The position numbers were made by a program, and so were the translations under genes. Shown here piece by piece: positions 7,170 to 12,892 of a stretch of 12,892 nucleotides of DNA (position 1 is its first letter; each line of letters starts with the position of its first letter). The stretch lies in NCBI GenBank assembly GCA_937944075.1, contig CALDZZ010000184.1, positions 1 to 12,892 on the forward strand. The letters are read 5' to 3'. Source of the stretch: an uncultured Rhizobiaceae group bacterium (GTDB lineage Bacteria > Pseudomonadota > Alphaproteobacteria > Rhizobiales > Rhizobiaceae). The notes below the pieces were generated by a model. It searched no databases, was not told where the DNA came from, and saw nothing but the letters and a program-made list of their open reading frames with translations.

Positions 7170-8505
7170 CCGTAGTTCTTTCCTTGTTATTATCCGACCA
7201 CCATGGGTTCGGATCAATTGATTTTCCATCCTTGCGGAATTCTACATATAAAATAGGCTTTGTTGTGTTGACGTCAACCAAACCTGCACTTGCTATCCGT
7301 TGTGCACCCATGGTTCCGATTGGCTCACCAAGCAACACAAACTGTCCGGGCTGAATATTGATCTTTTCCATACCCGCAAGAACTATATGATAACCCTGTC
7401 CTGCATTCATTATCAAGAGTTGTCCGTAAGATCGGAAAGGCCCGGCATAAACAACCCATGCATCTGCCGGTGATATGACACGGACATTCTCGCGAGCCTC
7501 AAGCGAAATCCCCTTGGTTTTATCACCAGCCCCATCGTTTTGACCAAAGGACGCAAGCTGAAACCCTTCAACGGGTTGGGGAAGCAGGCCTTTTGCGGCT
7601 GCAAAACTGATTGCTGGCGCAGTTCGCCCAGGATCAGAAAAAGCTTCATCTTTTTCAAACGTGCGGCCAGTCGCGATGCGCTGCTCTTCAAGTCGCTTTT
7701 GTTCTATCTCAGCCAGTCTTGCAGCTTCAGCAGCTTGTTGCGCGCTTTCAATTTCTACTTCAAGGCTATTGATCAAATCATTCAAAGAGGTTGCTTTTGC
7801 AGCCAATTCTGCCGCTTTGGCGTTTTCCTGCAACAGTTTATCCTGCGCCTGCCCCGCCAATTTGCGTTTTTCGATAAGAAGAAGGTTCAATTTTTCTTCT
7901 TCACCCGCAAGCGATACAAGCTCAACCGTGAGCGCTTCCCTTTGCGTTTCGATCTCGTTCGAAATGCGCACAAGGTCTTTTAATTGTCCCAGCAATATTT
8001 CGGTTTCAGATCGCATTTCAGGCACAACCGAGCCCAGCAAAATAGCAGACCGCACGGATGAAAGGGCGTCTTCCGGCTTGACCAGAAGTGCCGGTGGCGG
8101 GTTGCGCCCCATGCGTTGAAGCGCACCAAGGACTTCCATCAACAAGGCTTTCTTGCTGTTCAGGAATACCCGAACATCCGCCTGTTCATCGCGCAATTGT
8201 GATAGGCGTATCTCGACTTTTGATATCCGCTTTTCAATGTTTCGGGAGTTGGTGGAAGTCTCAATAAGTGTGCGATTGATGGTAGCGCGGTCTTTTTCCA
8301 GCGAATCAATCTGGTTTGCCAGTTCCTGTTTTCGCTGCTCGGAGAGCGAAATTTCTGATTGGAGTGTTTGCAATTCCTGAAGGTTTTTCACTCTTTGGGC
8401 AGACAAATCCTGGGCAAGGGAAGCGGTAAAAATGCCCTGTACGAGGACGACCGCTGAAACCAAGGCGATAATCCGCATTATCAATCTGTTGAGGTTTGCA
8501 ACCAA
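7159..8505 (-). CDS. envC: EnvC-like murein hydrolase activator (degenerate M23/LytM)
   Basis: A periplasmic coiled-coil protein that, by analogy with E. coli EnvC, activates an AmiC-type peptidoglycan amidase at division rather than cutting murein itself. The 448 residues show a signal peptide (hydrophobic to about 28, cut near 'SLAQ'), a long coiled coil (about 32-270, many Glu/Lys/Gln/Leu), a short linker, and a LytM domain (about 306-431) with 'VVYAG', 'YGQLLIM', 'GYHIVLAGM' and 'LYVEFRKDG...DPNPWW'. The four positions that carry zinc-site and catalytic residues in active LytM enzymes read T330, S334, G378 and Y420, so it should be inactive as a hydrolase. The start chosen is TTG at 8505, behind GGGAGA with six-base spacing. 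ATG at 8478 (439 residues) is the alternative but has no visible ribosome site. The frame stays open further upstream but there overlaps rlmH. It lies 70 bases after rlmH and overlaps ctpA by 11. Confidence 0.9.
   Translation of the reverse strand: MVANLNRLIMRIIALVSAVVLVQGIFTASLAQDLSAQRVKNLQELQTLQSEISLSEQRKQELANQIDSLEKDRATINRTLIETSTNSRNIEKRISKVEIRLSQLRDEQADVRVFLNSKKALLMEVLGALQRMGRNPPPALLVKPEDALSSVRSAILLGSVVPEMRSETEILLGQLKDLVRISNEIETQREALTVELVSLAGEEEKLNLLLIEKRKLAGQAQDKLLQENAKAAELAAKATSLNDLINSLEVEIESAQQAAEAARLAEIEQKRLEEQRIATGRTFEKDEAFSDPGRTAPAISFAAAKGLLPQPVEGFQLASFGQNDGAGDKTKGISLEARENVRVISPADAWVVYAGPFRSYGQLLIMNAGQGYHIVLAGMEKINIQPGQFVLLGEPIGTMGAQRIASAGLVDVNTTKPILYVEFRKDGKSIDPNPWWSDNNKERTTDGS
7178..7185 (-). 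promoter_or_regulatory. Shine-Dalgarno site that sets the ctpA start
   Basis: AAGGAAAG on the minus strand, eight bases before the ATG at 7169, lies inside the 3' end of the EnvC-like gene. It decides between the ATG at 7169 and the upstream in-frame ATG at 7229. Confidence 0.65.
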
Positions 8506-8511
8506 AGTGAT

Positions 8512-8517
8512 TCTCCC
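8512..8517 (-). promoter_or_regulatory. Shine-Dalgarno candidate for the EnvC-like gene
   Basis: GGGAGA on the minus strand lies six bases before a TTG codon at 8505. It is the only good ribosome site near the signal peptide and favours TTG over the ATG at 8478. Confidence 0.5.
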
Positions 8518-8551
8518 ATGAAGAGAGAATAACTCATAATTGGTTAAGGAT

Positions 8552-8572
8552 GAAGAAACCTTTGGCGAAAGG
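8552..8572 (-). terminator. Small hairpin with T-rich tail after rlmH
   Basis: On the minus strand, just after the rlmH stop, CCTTT and AAAGG pair around the loop CGCC, followed by TTTCTTC. The stem is only five pairs, so at best this is a weak terminator or pause site between rlmH and the EnvC-like gene. Confidence 0.22.
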
Positions 8573-8575
8573 CAA

Positions 8576-9058
8576 TCAGTCCCTGTGATAAGGATGTCCC
8601 GCCAGTATCGTAATGCCGCGATATAATTGCTCTGCCAAAAGAATTCTAGCAATTTGATGGGGCCAGGTCATCGCACCCAGTCTGATCTTTCTCACAGCAC
8701 GATTTGCAAGTTCAACACCATGCCCATCCGGTCCACCAATTGCAAAAGCCAGCTTTTGCGTACCCATGTCCTGCTCGTCTTTCAAAAGCGTCGCAAAAGC
8801 CTGACTTGAGAGATCCTTGCCTCGTTCATCAAGCAATATGATGCGGGTGCCTTCACCTGATTGTCTCAGAAGCTGCTCGGCTTCTTCCGATTTTCGTTTT
8901 TGAGTATCCTGTGCGCGTGATTCCGTGACTTCATGAAGATCCGGCCCCATGAAATGCATTGCTTTTCCGGTTTTTGAAATTCGGTCAGCGTAGCGATCAT
9001 ACAGTAATTGCTCTGGCCCGGATTTCATCCGGCCAACTGCCAAAATTGCCAGACGCAT
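8576..9058 (-). CDS. rlmH: 23S rRNA (pseudouridine1915-N3)-methyltransferase RlmH
   Basis: A SPOUT-class methyltransferase that methylates pseudouridine 1915 in helix 69 of 23S rRNA on assembled 70S ribosomes, using S-adenosylmethionine; it acts as a homodimer in the cytoplasm. The 160 residues match the usual size. The N-terminal strand is 'MRLAILAVGR'. The trefoil-knot SAM site is visible as LLDERG (75-80) and FAIGGPDGHG (105-114), followed by the family block 'TWPHQIARILLAEQLYRG' (131-148) and the conserved C-terminal end 'HPYHRD'. The frame is open to 9103, but those 15 residues overlap rsfS. The ATG at 9058 has AGGA nine bases upstream, starts the conserved strand, and leaves an 11-base gap to rsfS. 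The Shine-Dalgarno site overlaps the rsfS stop codon, so the two genes are probably coupled. Confidence 0.96.
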   Translation of the reverse strand: MRLAILAVGRMKSGPEQLLYDRYADRISKTGKAMHFMGPDLHEVTESRAQDTQKRKSEEAEQLLRQSGEGTRIILLDERGKDLSSQAFATLLKDEQDMGTQKLAFAIGGPDGHGVELANRAVRKIRLGAMTWPHQIARILLAEQLYRGITILAGHPYHRD

Positions 9059-9069
9059 AAGCTGTTTTC

Positions 9070-9537
9070 CTAATGCGTTTCTTCGGATGCAGGCATCTGC
9101 CACATCTTTTCGAGTGAATAAAACTCACGCACTTCAGGCCTGAACAAATGCACAATTATGTCGCCAATATCGACAAGCACCCAGTCCGCACTTTGCAAAC
9201 CTTCAACCTTGATGGACTTGTGACCCAGTGATTTCAGCTCACGTAACAATTGGTCTGCCACCGCACCAACATGGCGGTTGGAACGCCCTGAAGCGATGAC
9301 CATATAGTCAGCCAATGCTGATTTGTCCCTGATGTCGATTGTCGTGATTTCCTCTGCCTTGGAATCTTCAAGGGAGTTTGTCACGCTTTCCAAAACACGT
9401 TCAATCGCTGCTATCGCCGCTTTCTGTGTGTCCTTCGCTGCGCCTTTTTTTGCGCCCGGTGTCTGCATTGCTATAGTCAGTGTATCCCTCTCGCTATGCA
9501 GTTGTTCGGCGGCATTATTACCACCTGTCTCTAACAT
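9070..9537 (-). CDS. rsfS: Ribosomal silencing factor RsfS (Iojap family)
   Basis: It binds protein L14 on the 50S subunit and blocks joining with 30S, lowering translation in starvation or stationary phase. The conserved domain (about 43-147 of 155 residues) shows 'SLEDSKAEEITTIDI', 'SALADYMVIASGRSNRHV' (73-90), 'EGLQSADWVLVDIGD' and 'VHLFRPEVREFYSLEKMW'. An N-terminal stretch of about 40 residues, rich in Ala, Lys and Thr, is outside the domain; such extensions occur in alphaproteobacterial members. The ATG at 9537 is used because GGAA lies eight bases upstream. An inner ATG at 9468 would give 132 residues but has no well-spaced ribosome site. It lies 47 bases after nadD and 11 bases before rlmH. 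The pairing of nadD with rsfS is common in bacteria. Confidence 0.95.
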   Translation of the reverse strand: MLETGGNNAAEQLHSERDTLTIAMQTPGAKKGAAKDTQKAAIAAIERVLESVTNSLEDSKAEEITTIDIRDKSALADYMVIASGRSNRHVGAVADQLLRELKSLGHKSIKVEGLQSADWVLVDIGDIIVHLFRPEVREFYSLEKMWQMPASEETH

Positions 9538-9584
9538 AGTTCTGATTCCATGGTTATTTCAAGACACTTTTTGTCTCGCTTGAA

Positions 9585-10211
9585 TTATACTTTTTTAGCC
9601 GCTGCCCTCAGTTGGGTGGAAGATAGTGATGATCTTGGACCATGCAAGAAGGTCCAGGCTGGCGGCTTTAAATGTGCCAGCAATCGCGCATCATCTTCAT
9701 CAATGCGGTATTTGGAAAGCGCAATGGAAGCTTGTGCCGAATGATAACTCAGCGTTGAACCCGGTCGGTCAATCACTGCTATCGGCATCATGTCCGCGAT
9801 ATCGCGCCAATCCTGCCAACGGTGAAAATCTGCCAGATTATCCGCCCCCATGAGCCAGACAAAATCATTGCGAGGCCGCTTTGCTTTAACCAGTTTCAGG
9901 GTATCAGCCGTATAGCGCACCTTGTAACGGGCTTCGAAGGCAGTCACACGAATTTTGGGATTTGAAATCATCGCCCGACATAAGCGAATACGCTCTTCCA
10001 ATGGCGCCAGTTGCGAAACATCCTTCAAAGGATTTCCTGGCGTCACAATCCACCACAGCTGATCAAGTTCAAGACGCTTGAGGGCAAGGTCGCATAAATT
10101 CAAATGACCTTCATGTGGCGGATTGAAAGACCCGCCAAAAAGACCGACCTTCTGTCCATCGCCAACAACCGGCATGCGAAGCGCATCACGAAGAAAGGGA
10201 TTTTGCTTCAA
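9585..10211 (-). CDS. nadD: Nicotinate-nucleotide adenylyltransferase NadD
   Basis: It joins nicotinate mononucleotide and ATP to make deamido-NAD in NAD synthesis, in the cytoplasm. The 208-residue nucleotidyltransferase has the nucleotide-binding motif G26-G-S-F-N-P-P-H33-x-x-H36, the family blocks 'DQLWWIVTPGNPLK' (50-63) and 'WLMGADNLADFHRWQDW' (119-135), and the C-terminal 'SSLSSTQLR' (194-202), equivalent to the ISxxSTxxR signature. The start at 10211 is TTG and overlaps the proA TGA by four bases (TTGA). AAGG lies only two bases before it, so coupling with proA termination rather than a free ribosome site would drive it. The alternative ATG at 10175 (196 residues) still keeps the whole domain but shows no Shine-Dalgarno sequence, so the exact start is uncertain. 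Confidence 0.94.
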   Translation of the reverse strand: MKQNPFLRDALRMPVVGDGQKVGLFGGSFNPPHEGHLNLCDLALKRLELDQLWWIVTPGNPLKDVSQLAPLEERIRLCRAMISNPKIRVTAFEARYKVRYTADTLKLVKAKRPRNDFVWLMGADNLADFHRWQDWRDIADMMPIAVIDRPGSTLSYHSAQASIALSKYRIDEDDARLLAHLKPPAWTFLHGPRSSLSSTQLRAAAKKV

Positions 10212-11488
10212 GGCCTTATCTGTCCACTACCGCGCACAAGATATTTAAAACTTGTTAATTGCTCAACGCCAACCGGCCCACGTGCATGCATTTTACCAGT
10301 GGCAATGCCAATTTCCGCTCCCATACCAAATTCACCACCATCTGCAAATTGTGTTGAAGCATTATGAAGCAAAATGGCTGAGTCTATTTCATTGAAAAAC
10401 TGTTCCACGACTTGCGCATCTTCTGCAATGACACATTCTGTATGGCTGGATGAATAGTTTCTGATATGAGAAACCGCCTCATCAATGCCATCAACAACTC
10501 TGGCAGAAATAATAGCATCCAGATATTCCGTGACCCAGTCTTCCTCACACGCAGGCTTTGCATCAGCAAACCGGGTTACGATTTCATCATCGCCACGAAT
10601 TTCACATTTGCTGGTTCGAAGTGCCTCAAGGATCGGCTGCATATGCGTGTCTACCGCAGCCTTGTCGATCAAAAGCGTTTCAGCAGAGCCACAAACGCCA
10701 GTACGGCGCATCTTGGCATTTACAATGATATCGATTGCCATCTTGAGATCTGCAGACTTGTCTACATAAACATGACAAAGCCCTTCCAAATGTGCAAAGA
10801 CAGGAACCCGCGCATCACTTTGTACGCGCTCCACCAGTGAGCGCCCACCGCGTGGCACAATAACATCAATATTGCCATCAAGCCCCGTCAGCATTTCACC
10901 CACTGCGGCACGGTCAGTCATTGGCACAATCTGAATTGCATGGTCAGGCAGTCCTGCTGCTTTCAAGCCATCAACCAGACAGGCATGAATGGCATTTGAG
11001 GAATGATAGGAGTCCGTGCCCCCTCTCAAGATAACAGCATTGCCGGATTTCAAACAAAGCGCACCAGCATCCGCCGTAACATTCGGGCGGGATTCAAAGA
11101 TAACACCAATAACCCCAAGCGGTGTTCTGACACGCGAAATGTCCAGACCATTTGGCCGCTGCCACCGGTCAATTTCATCTCCGACAGGGTCTTTCAATTC
11201 GCTGATTTGTCTCAGACCATCCATCATGGCCTCAATACGTGCTTCATCCAGCATCAGGCGATCCATGAAAGAACCGGACAGTCCATTGGCAGAACCTGCT
11301 TTCATGTCCTTGGCGTTAGCCTCCAGGATTGTCTCCCGGTTATTCCAGATACTCTCGGCTGCGGCCAGAAGTGCCCTGTTTTTTAAATCTGTAGAAGCAG
11401 TTGCCAATTGCTGAGCTGCCGCCCTTGCGTTTAGACCGATGTCAGCCATCACAGACTTGACGTCACTAATTTGAGTTTTATCAAGCAT
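10208..11488 (-). CDS. proA: Glutamate-5-semialdehyde dehydrogenase (gamma-glutamyl phosphate reductase)
   Basis: The second enzyme of proline synthesis; it reduces gamma-glutamyl phosphate from ProB with NADPH to glutamate semialdehyde, which cyclises to pyrroline-5-carboxylate. The 426-residue aldehyde-dehydrogenase fold is complete: 'GVIGVIFESRPNVTADA' (125-141), 'CLKSGNAVILRGG' (145-157), 'VPRGGRSLVERV' (211-222), 'HLEGLCHVYVD' (233-243) and the catalytic cysteine C266 in RTGVCGSAETLL. The frame is open to 11527 with other ATGs, but the ATG at 11488 has GGAGA properly spaced upstream and gives the usual family length. The gene overlaps proB by eight bases and nadD by four, so proB and proA are probably made in matched amounts. 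Confidence 0.97.
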   Translation of the reverse strand: MLDKTQISDVKSVMADIGLNARAAAQQLATASTDLKNRALLAAAESIWNNRETILEANAKDMKAGSANGLSGSFMDRLMLDEARIEAMMDGLRQISELKDPVGDEIDRWQRPNGLDISRVRTPLGVIGVIFESRPNVTADAGALCLKSGNAVILRGGTDSYHSSNAIHACLVDGLKAAGLPDHAIQIVPMTDRAAVGEMLTGLDGNIDVIVPRGGRSLVERVQSDARVPVFAHLEGLCHVYVDKSADLKMAIDIIVNAKMRRTGVCGSAETLLIDKAAVDTHMQPILEALRTSKCEIRGDDEIVTRFADAKPACEEDWVTEYLDAIISARVVDGIDEAVSHIRNYSSSHTECVIAEDAQVVEQFFNEIDSAILLHNASTQFADGGEFGMGAEIGIATGKMHARGPVGVEQLTSFKYLVRGSGQIRP

Positions 11489-12623
11489 CCTGTTCTCCAT
11501 GATTTGTCTGGTTCGAGCGCAACACAAGATTGTCGCGATGTATTAAGACACCCCGCGATGTAATACCGAGAATACTCTCAATTTCATCGCTTTGACACCC
11601 TGCAATCTGGGCGGCATCTCTTGCATCATAGGAAACAAGCCCACAACCCAGCTCTTCTCCGTTCGATGAAACAATGGCGACAACGTCGCCTCTGGAAAAA
11701 CTGCCATTGACCTCGGTCACACCCGCAGGCAACAGGCTCTTGCCAATTGCAAGCGCCTTGGCTGCACCATCATCAATCGCAATGCTGCCGCCCAATTCTA
11801 TCTGCCCTGCAATCCACTTTTTGCGTGCCGTCACAGGTGTTTCCTTGGCCTTGAACCAGGTTGCATTTGCACCCTTGAAAAGCGCATCGATCGGGTTTAG
11901 ACACTGGCCGGAAGTAATCACCATGGATGTACCCGCCTGCATGGCAATCTTGGCAGCTTCCAGTTTGGTGACCATGCCGCCCTTGGACAATTCAGTCCCT
12001 GCATCCCCCGCCATCGCCTCTATTGCAGGCGTTATCTCATCAATTGAATCAAAACGACTGGCGTCCATGTCCTTGCCTGGAATGCCAGAATAAAAGCCAT
12101 CAATATCAGAAAGCAGGATCAGCAGATCTGCACTCACCATGGTTGCAACACGGGCAGCAAGCCTGTCATTATCACCATAGCGAATTTCGCTGGTGGCAAC
12201 TGTATCATTCTCGTTGATGATGGGAATTGCACCAAGTCTGAGCAAAGTGGAAATCGTTTCGCGCGCATTGATATAGCGTCTGCGTTCTTCCGTATCACTA
12301 AGTGTCAACAGCACCTGCCCTGCCTGAAACTCGAACTGTCCCAAAGCTTCACTGTAAGCACGCGACAAAAGTATTTGCCCGGTCGCCGCAGCAGCCTGGC
12401 TTTCCTCAAGTTTCAAAACACGCATTGGCAAACCCAATTGCCTGCGCCCGAGCGCAATTGCACCAGAGGATACCAGAAGAACTTCGCAACCAGCCTCTCG
12501 CAACATGGAAACGTCAGAACAAAGCGAATTCAGCCATTCGAGGCGAAGCCCCTTCTCACGATCGACCAGAAGTGCCGAGCCGATTTTAATGACAACGCGT
12601 TTAAAGGAGGATGTAGCTACCAT
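11481..12623 (-). CDS. proB: Glutamate 5-kinase with C-terminal PUA domain
   Basis: The first enzyme of proline synthesis; it phosphorylates glutamate to gamma-glutamyl phosphate and in most bacteria is inhibited by proline. The 380 residues comprise an amino-acid-kinase domain (about 8-260) and a PUA domain (about 270-355). Visible sites are K13-I-G-S in the phosphate loop, 'VSSGAIALGR' (51-60), the glutamate/proline loop N137-E-N-D140, 'RYGDNDRLAA' (148-157), 'LLSDIDGFY' (170-178) and S213-K-G-G-M-V-T-K220. The protein looks complete and active. The ATG at 12623 has AGGGAGA nine bases upstream within the end of obgE, which it overlaps by seven bases. The obgE-proB-proA order is common in alphaproteobacteria. 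Confidence 0.97.
   Translation of the reverse strand: MVATSSFKRVVIKIGSALLVDREKGLRLEWLNSLCSDVSMLREAGCEVLLVSSGAIALGRRQLGLPMRVLKLEESQAAAATGQILLSRAYSEALGQFEFQAGQVLLTLSDTEERRRYINARETISTLLRLGAIPIINENDTVATSEIRYGDNDRLAARVATMVSADLLILLSDIDGFYSGIPGKDMDASRFDSIDEITPAIEAMAGDAGTELSKGGMVTKLEAAKIAMQAGTSMVITSGQCLNPIDALFKGANATWFKAKETPVTARKKWIAGQIELGGSIAIDDGAAKALAIGKSLLPAGVTEVNGSFSRGDVVAIVSSNGEELGCGLVSYDARDAAQIAGCQSDEIESILGITSRGVLIHRDNLVLRSNQTNHGEQDA
11494..11498 (-). promoter_or_regulatory. Shine-Dalgarno site that sets the proA start
   Basis: GGAGA on the minus strand ends five bases before the ATG at 11488 and lies inside the end of proB. The other in-frame candidates at 11500 and 11527 have no such site. 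Confidence 0.65.
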
Positions 12624-12892
12624 TCAAGCCAGTCTCCCTTTTTTGGCCCCTCATCCCTTGTGTTGGCCAATATTTCAGCTTCCTTGTCACCATCAATGGT
12701 AGCAAGCATTTTGCGCAAAACGTCCTCTACGCCTTCTTTAGATACAGAGGAAAGTTCCATTGGTTTGTAACCAAGAACACCTTCAAGCGCTTCAATCTTC
12801 TCTTCGCGGTGGCCAGGCAAGACACTGTCCACCTGACTAAGCGCAACAATTTCCTGCTTTTCATCAAGTCCGTTACCATAGGCCGAAAGTTC
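12617..12892 (-). CDS. obgE: GTPase ObgE/CgtA, C-terminal part (cut by window edge)
   Basis: The last 91 codons of the Obg GTPase, which binds the 50S subunit, takes part in its assembly and links growth to guanine-nucleotide levels. The frame runs open through the right edge, so the glycine-rich Obg fold and the Walker A region lie outside the window. Visible are the block 'EIVALSQVD', whose SQVD (fragment residues 19-22) sits where the G4 (N/T)KxD motif belongs, and S48-S-V-S-K-E-G, the G5 loop. A short charged tail ends in 'KKGDWLEW'. The G4 asparagine and lysine are replaced by Ser and Gln; I recall SQxD being usual in alphaproteobacterial Obg. It overlaps proB by seven bases. Confidence 0.92.
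   Translation of the reverse strand, partial: ELSAYGNGLDEKQEIVALSQVDSVLPGHREEKIEALEGVLGYKPMELSSVSKEGVEDVLRKMLATIDGDKEAEILANTRDEGPKKGDWLEW

Noticed and set aside
7170..7229. N-terminal extension of CtpA from the ATG at 7229
   Set aside because: It would place 20 polar residues before a normal signal peptide and overlap the EnvC-like gene by 71 bases; the start at 7169 has a clear ribosome site.
8511..8529. TTCTC/GAGAA inverted repeat that could cover the ribosome site of the EnvC-like gene
   Set aside because: Only five pairs with a nine-base loop in AT-rich DNA; not enough to claim translational control.
8506..8652. Upstream extension of the EnvC-like frame into rlmH
   Set aside because: It overlaps the conserved C-terminus of RlmH and puts about 50 non-conserved residues before the signal peptide.
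9558..9584. Hairpin-like sequence after nadD (AGACA/TGTCT plus TTCA/TGAA with a bulge)
   Set aside because: Broken stem and no T tract, so it is not a credible terminator.

Overview
The window is chromosomal core DNA from an alphaproteobacterium, most likely a member of the Hyphomicrobiales (Rhizobiales) with mid-range GC. The evidence is the order obgE-proB-proA-nadD-rsfS-rlmH-envC-ctpA-(divergent polysaccharide deacetylase)-rppH on the minus strand, which I recognise from that order, and protein sequences that read as alphaproteobacterial versions of each family. I cannot name a genus. I see no insertion sequence, phage gene, tRNA, rRNA, CRISPR array or sign of recent transfer.

Layout. Positions 10-4008 (plus strand) hold two genes: scpA, a complete one-chain methylmalonyl-CoA mutase, and an SLC13-type permease with two RCK_C/TrkA_C domains inserted between its membrane halves. 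From 4018 to the right edge everything lies on the minus strand and is transcribed right to left. Given in transcription order, the genes are the 3' end of obgE (cut by the window edge), proB, proA, nadD, rsfS, rlmH, an EnvC-like amidase activator, the carboxy-terminal protease ctpA, a membrane-anchored divergent polysaccharide deacetylase, and the RNA pyrophosphohydrolase rppH. The permease and rppH converge with only 9 bases between their stop codons.

How the genes work together. ObgE, RsfS and RlmH all act on the large ribosomal subunit. ProB and ProA carry out the first two steps of proline synthesis. NadD makes the dinucleotide precursor of NAD. The EnvC-like protein, CtpA and the deacetylase form an envelope group. 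RppH starts 5'-end-dependent mRNA decay. Junctions are tight: overlaps of 7 (obgE/proB), 8 (proB/proA), 4 (proA/nadD), 11 (envC/ctpA) and 4 bases (deacetylase/rppH), and gaps of 47, 11, 70 and 96 bases elsewhere. The 96-base gap after ctpA holds a strong hairpin that may separate the last two genes.

No gene-free stretch exceeds 100 bases. I found no undescribed multi-gene system. The points most worth a second look are the loss of recognisable metal-site residues in both the EnvC-like LytM domain and the deacetylase domain, the grouping of these two proteins around an intact CtpA protease, and the strong hairpin inside the minus-strand gene run.
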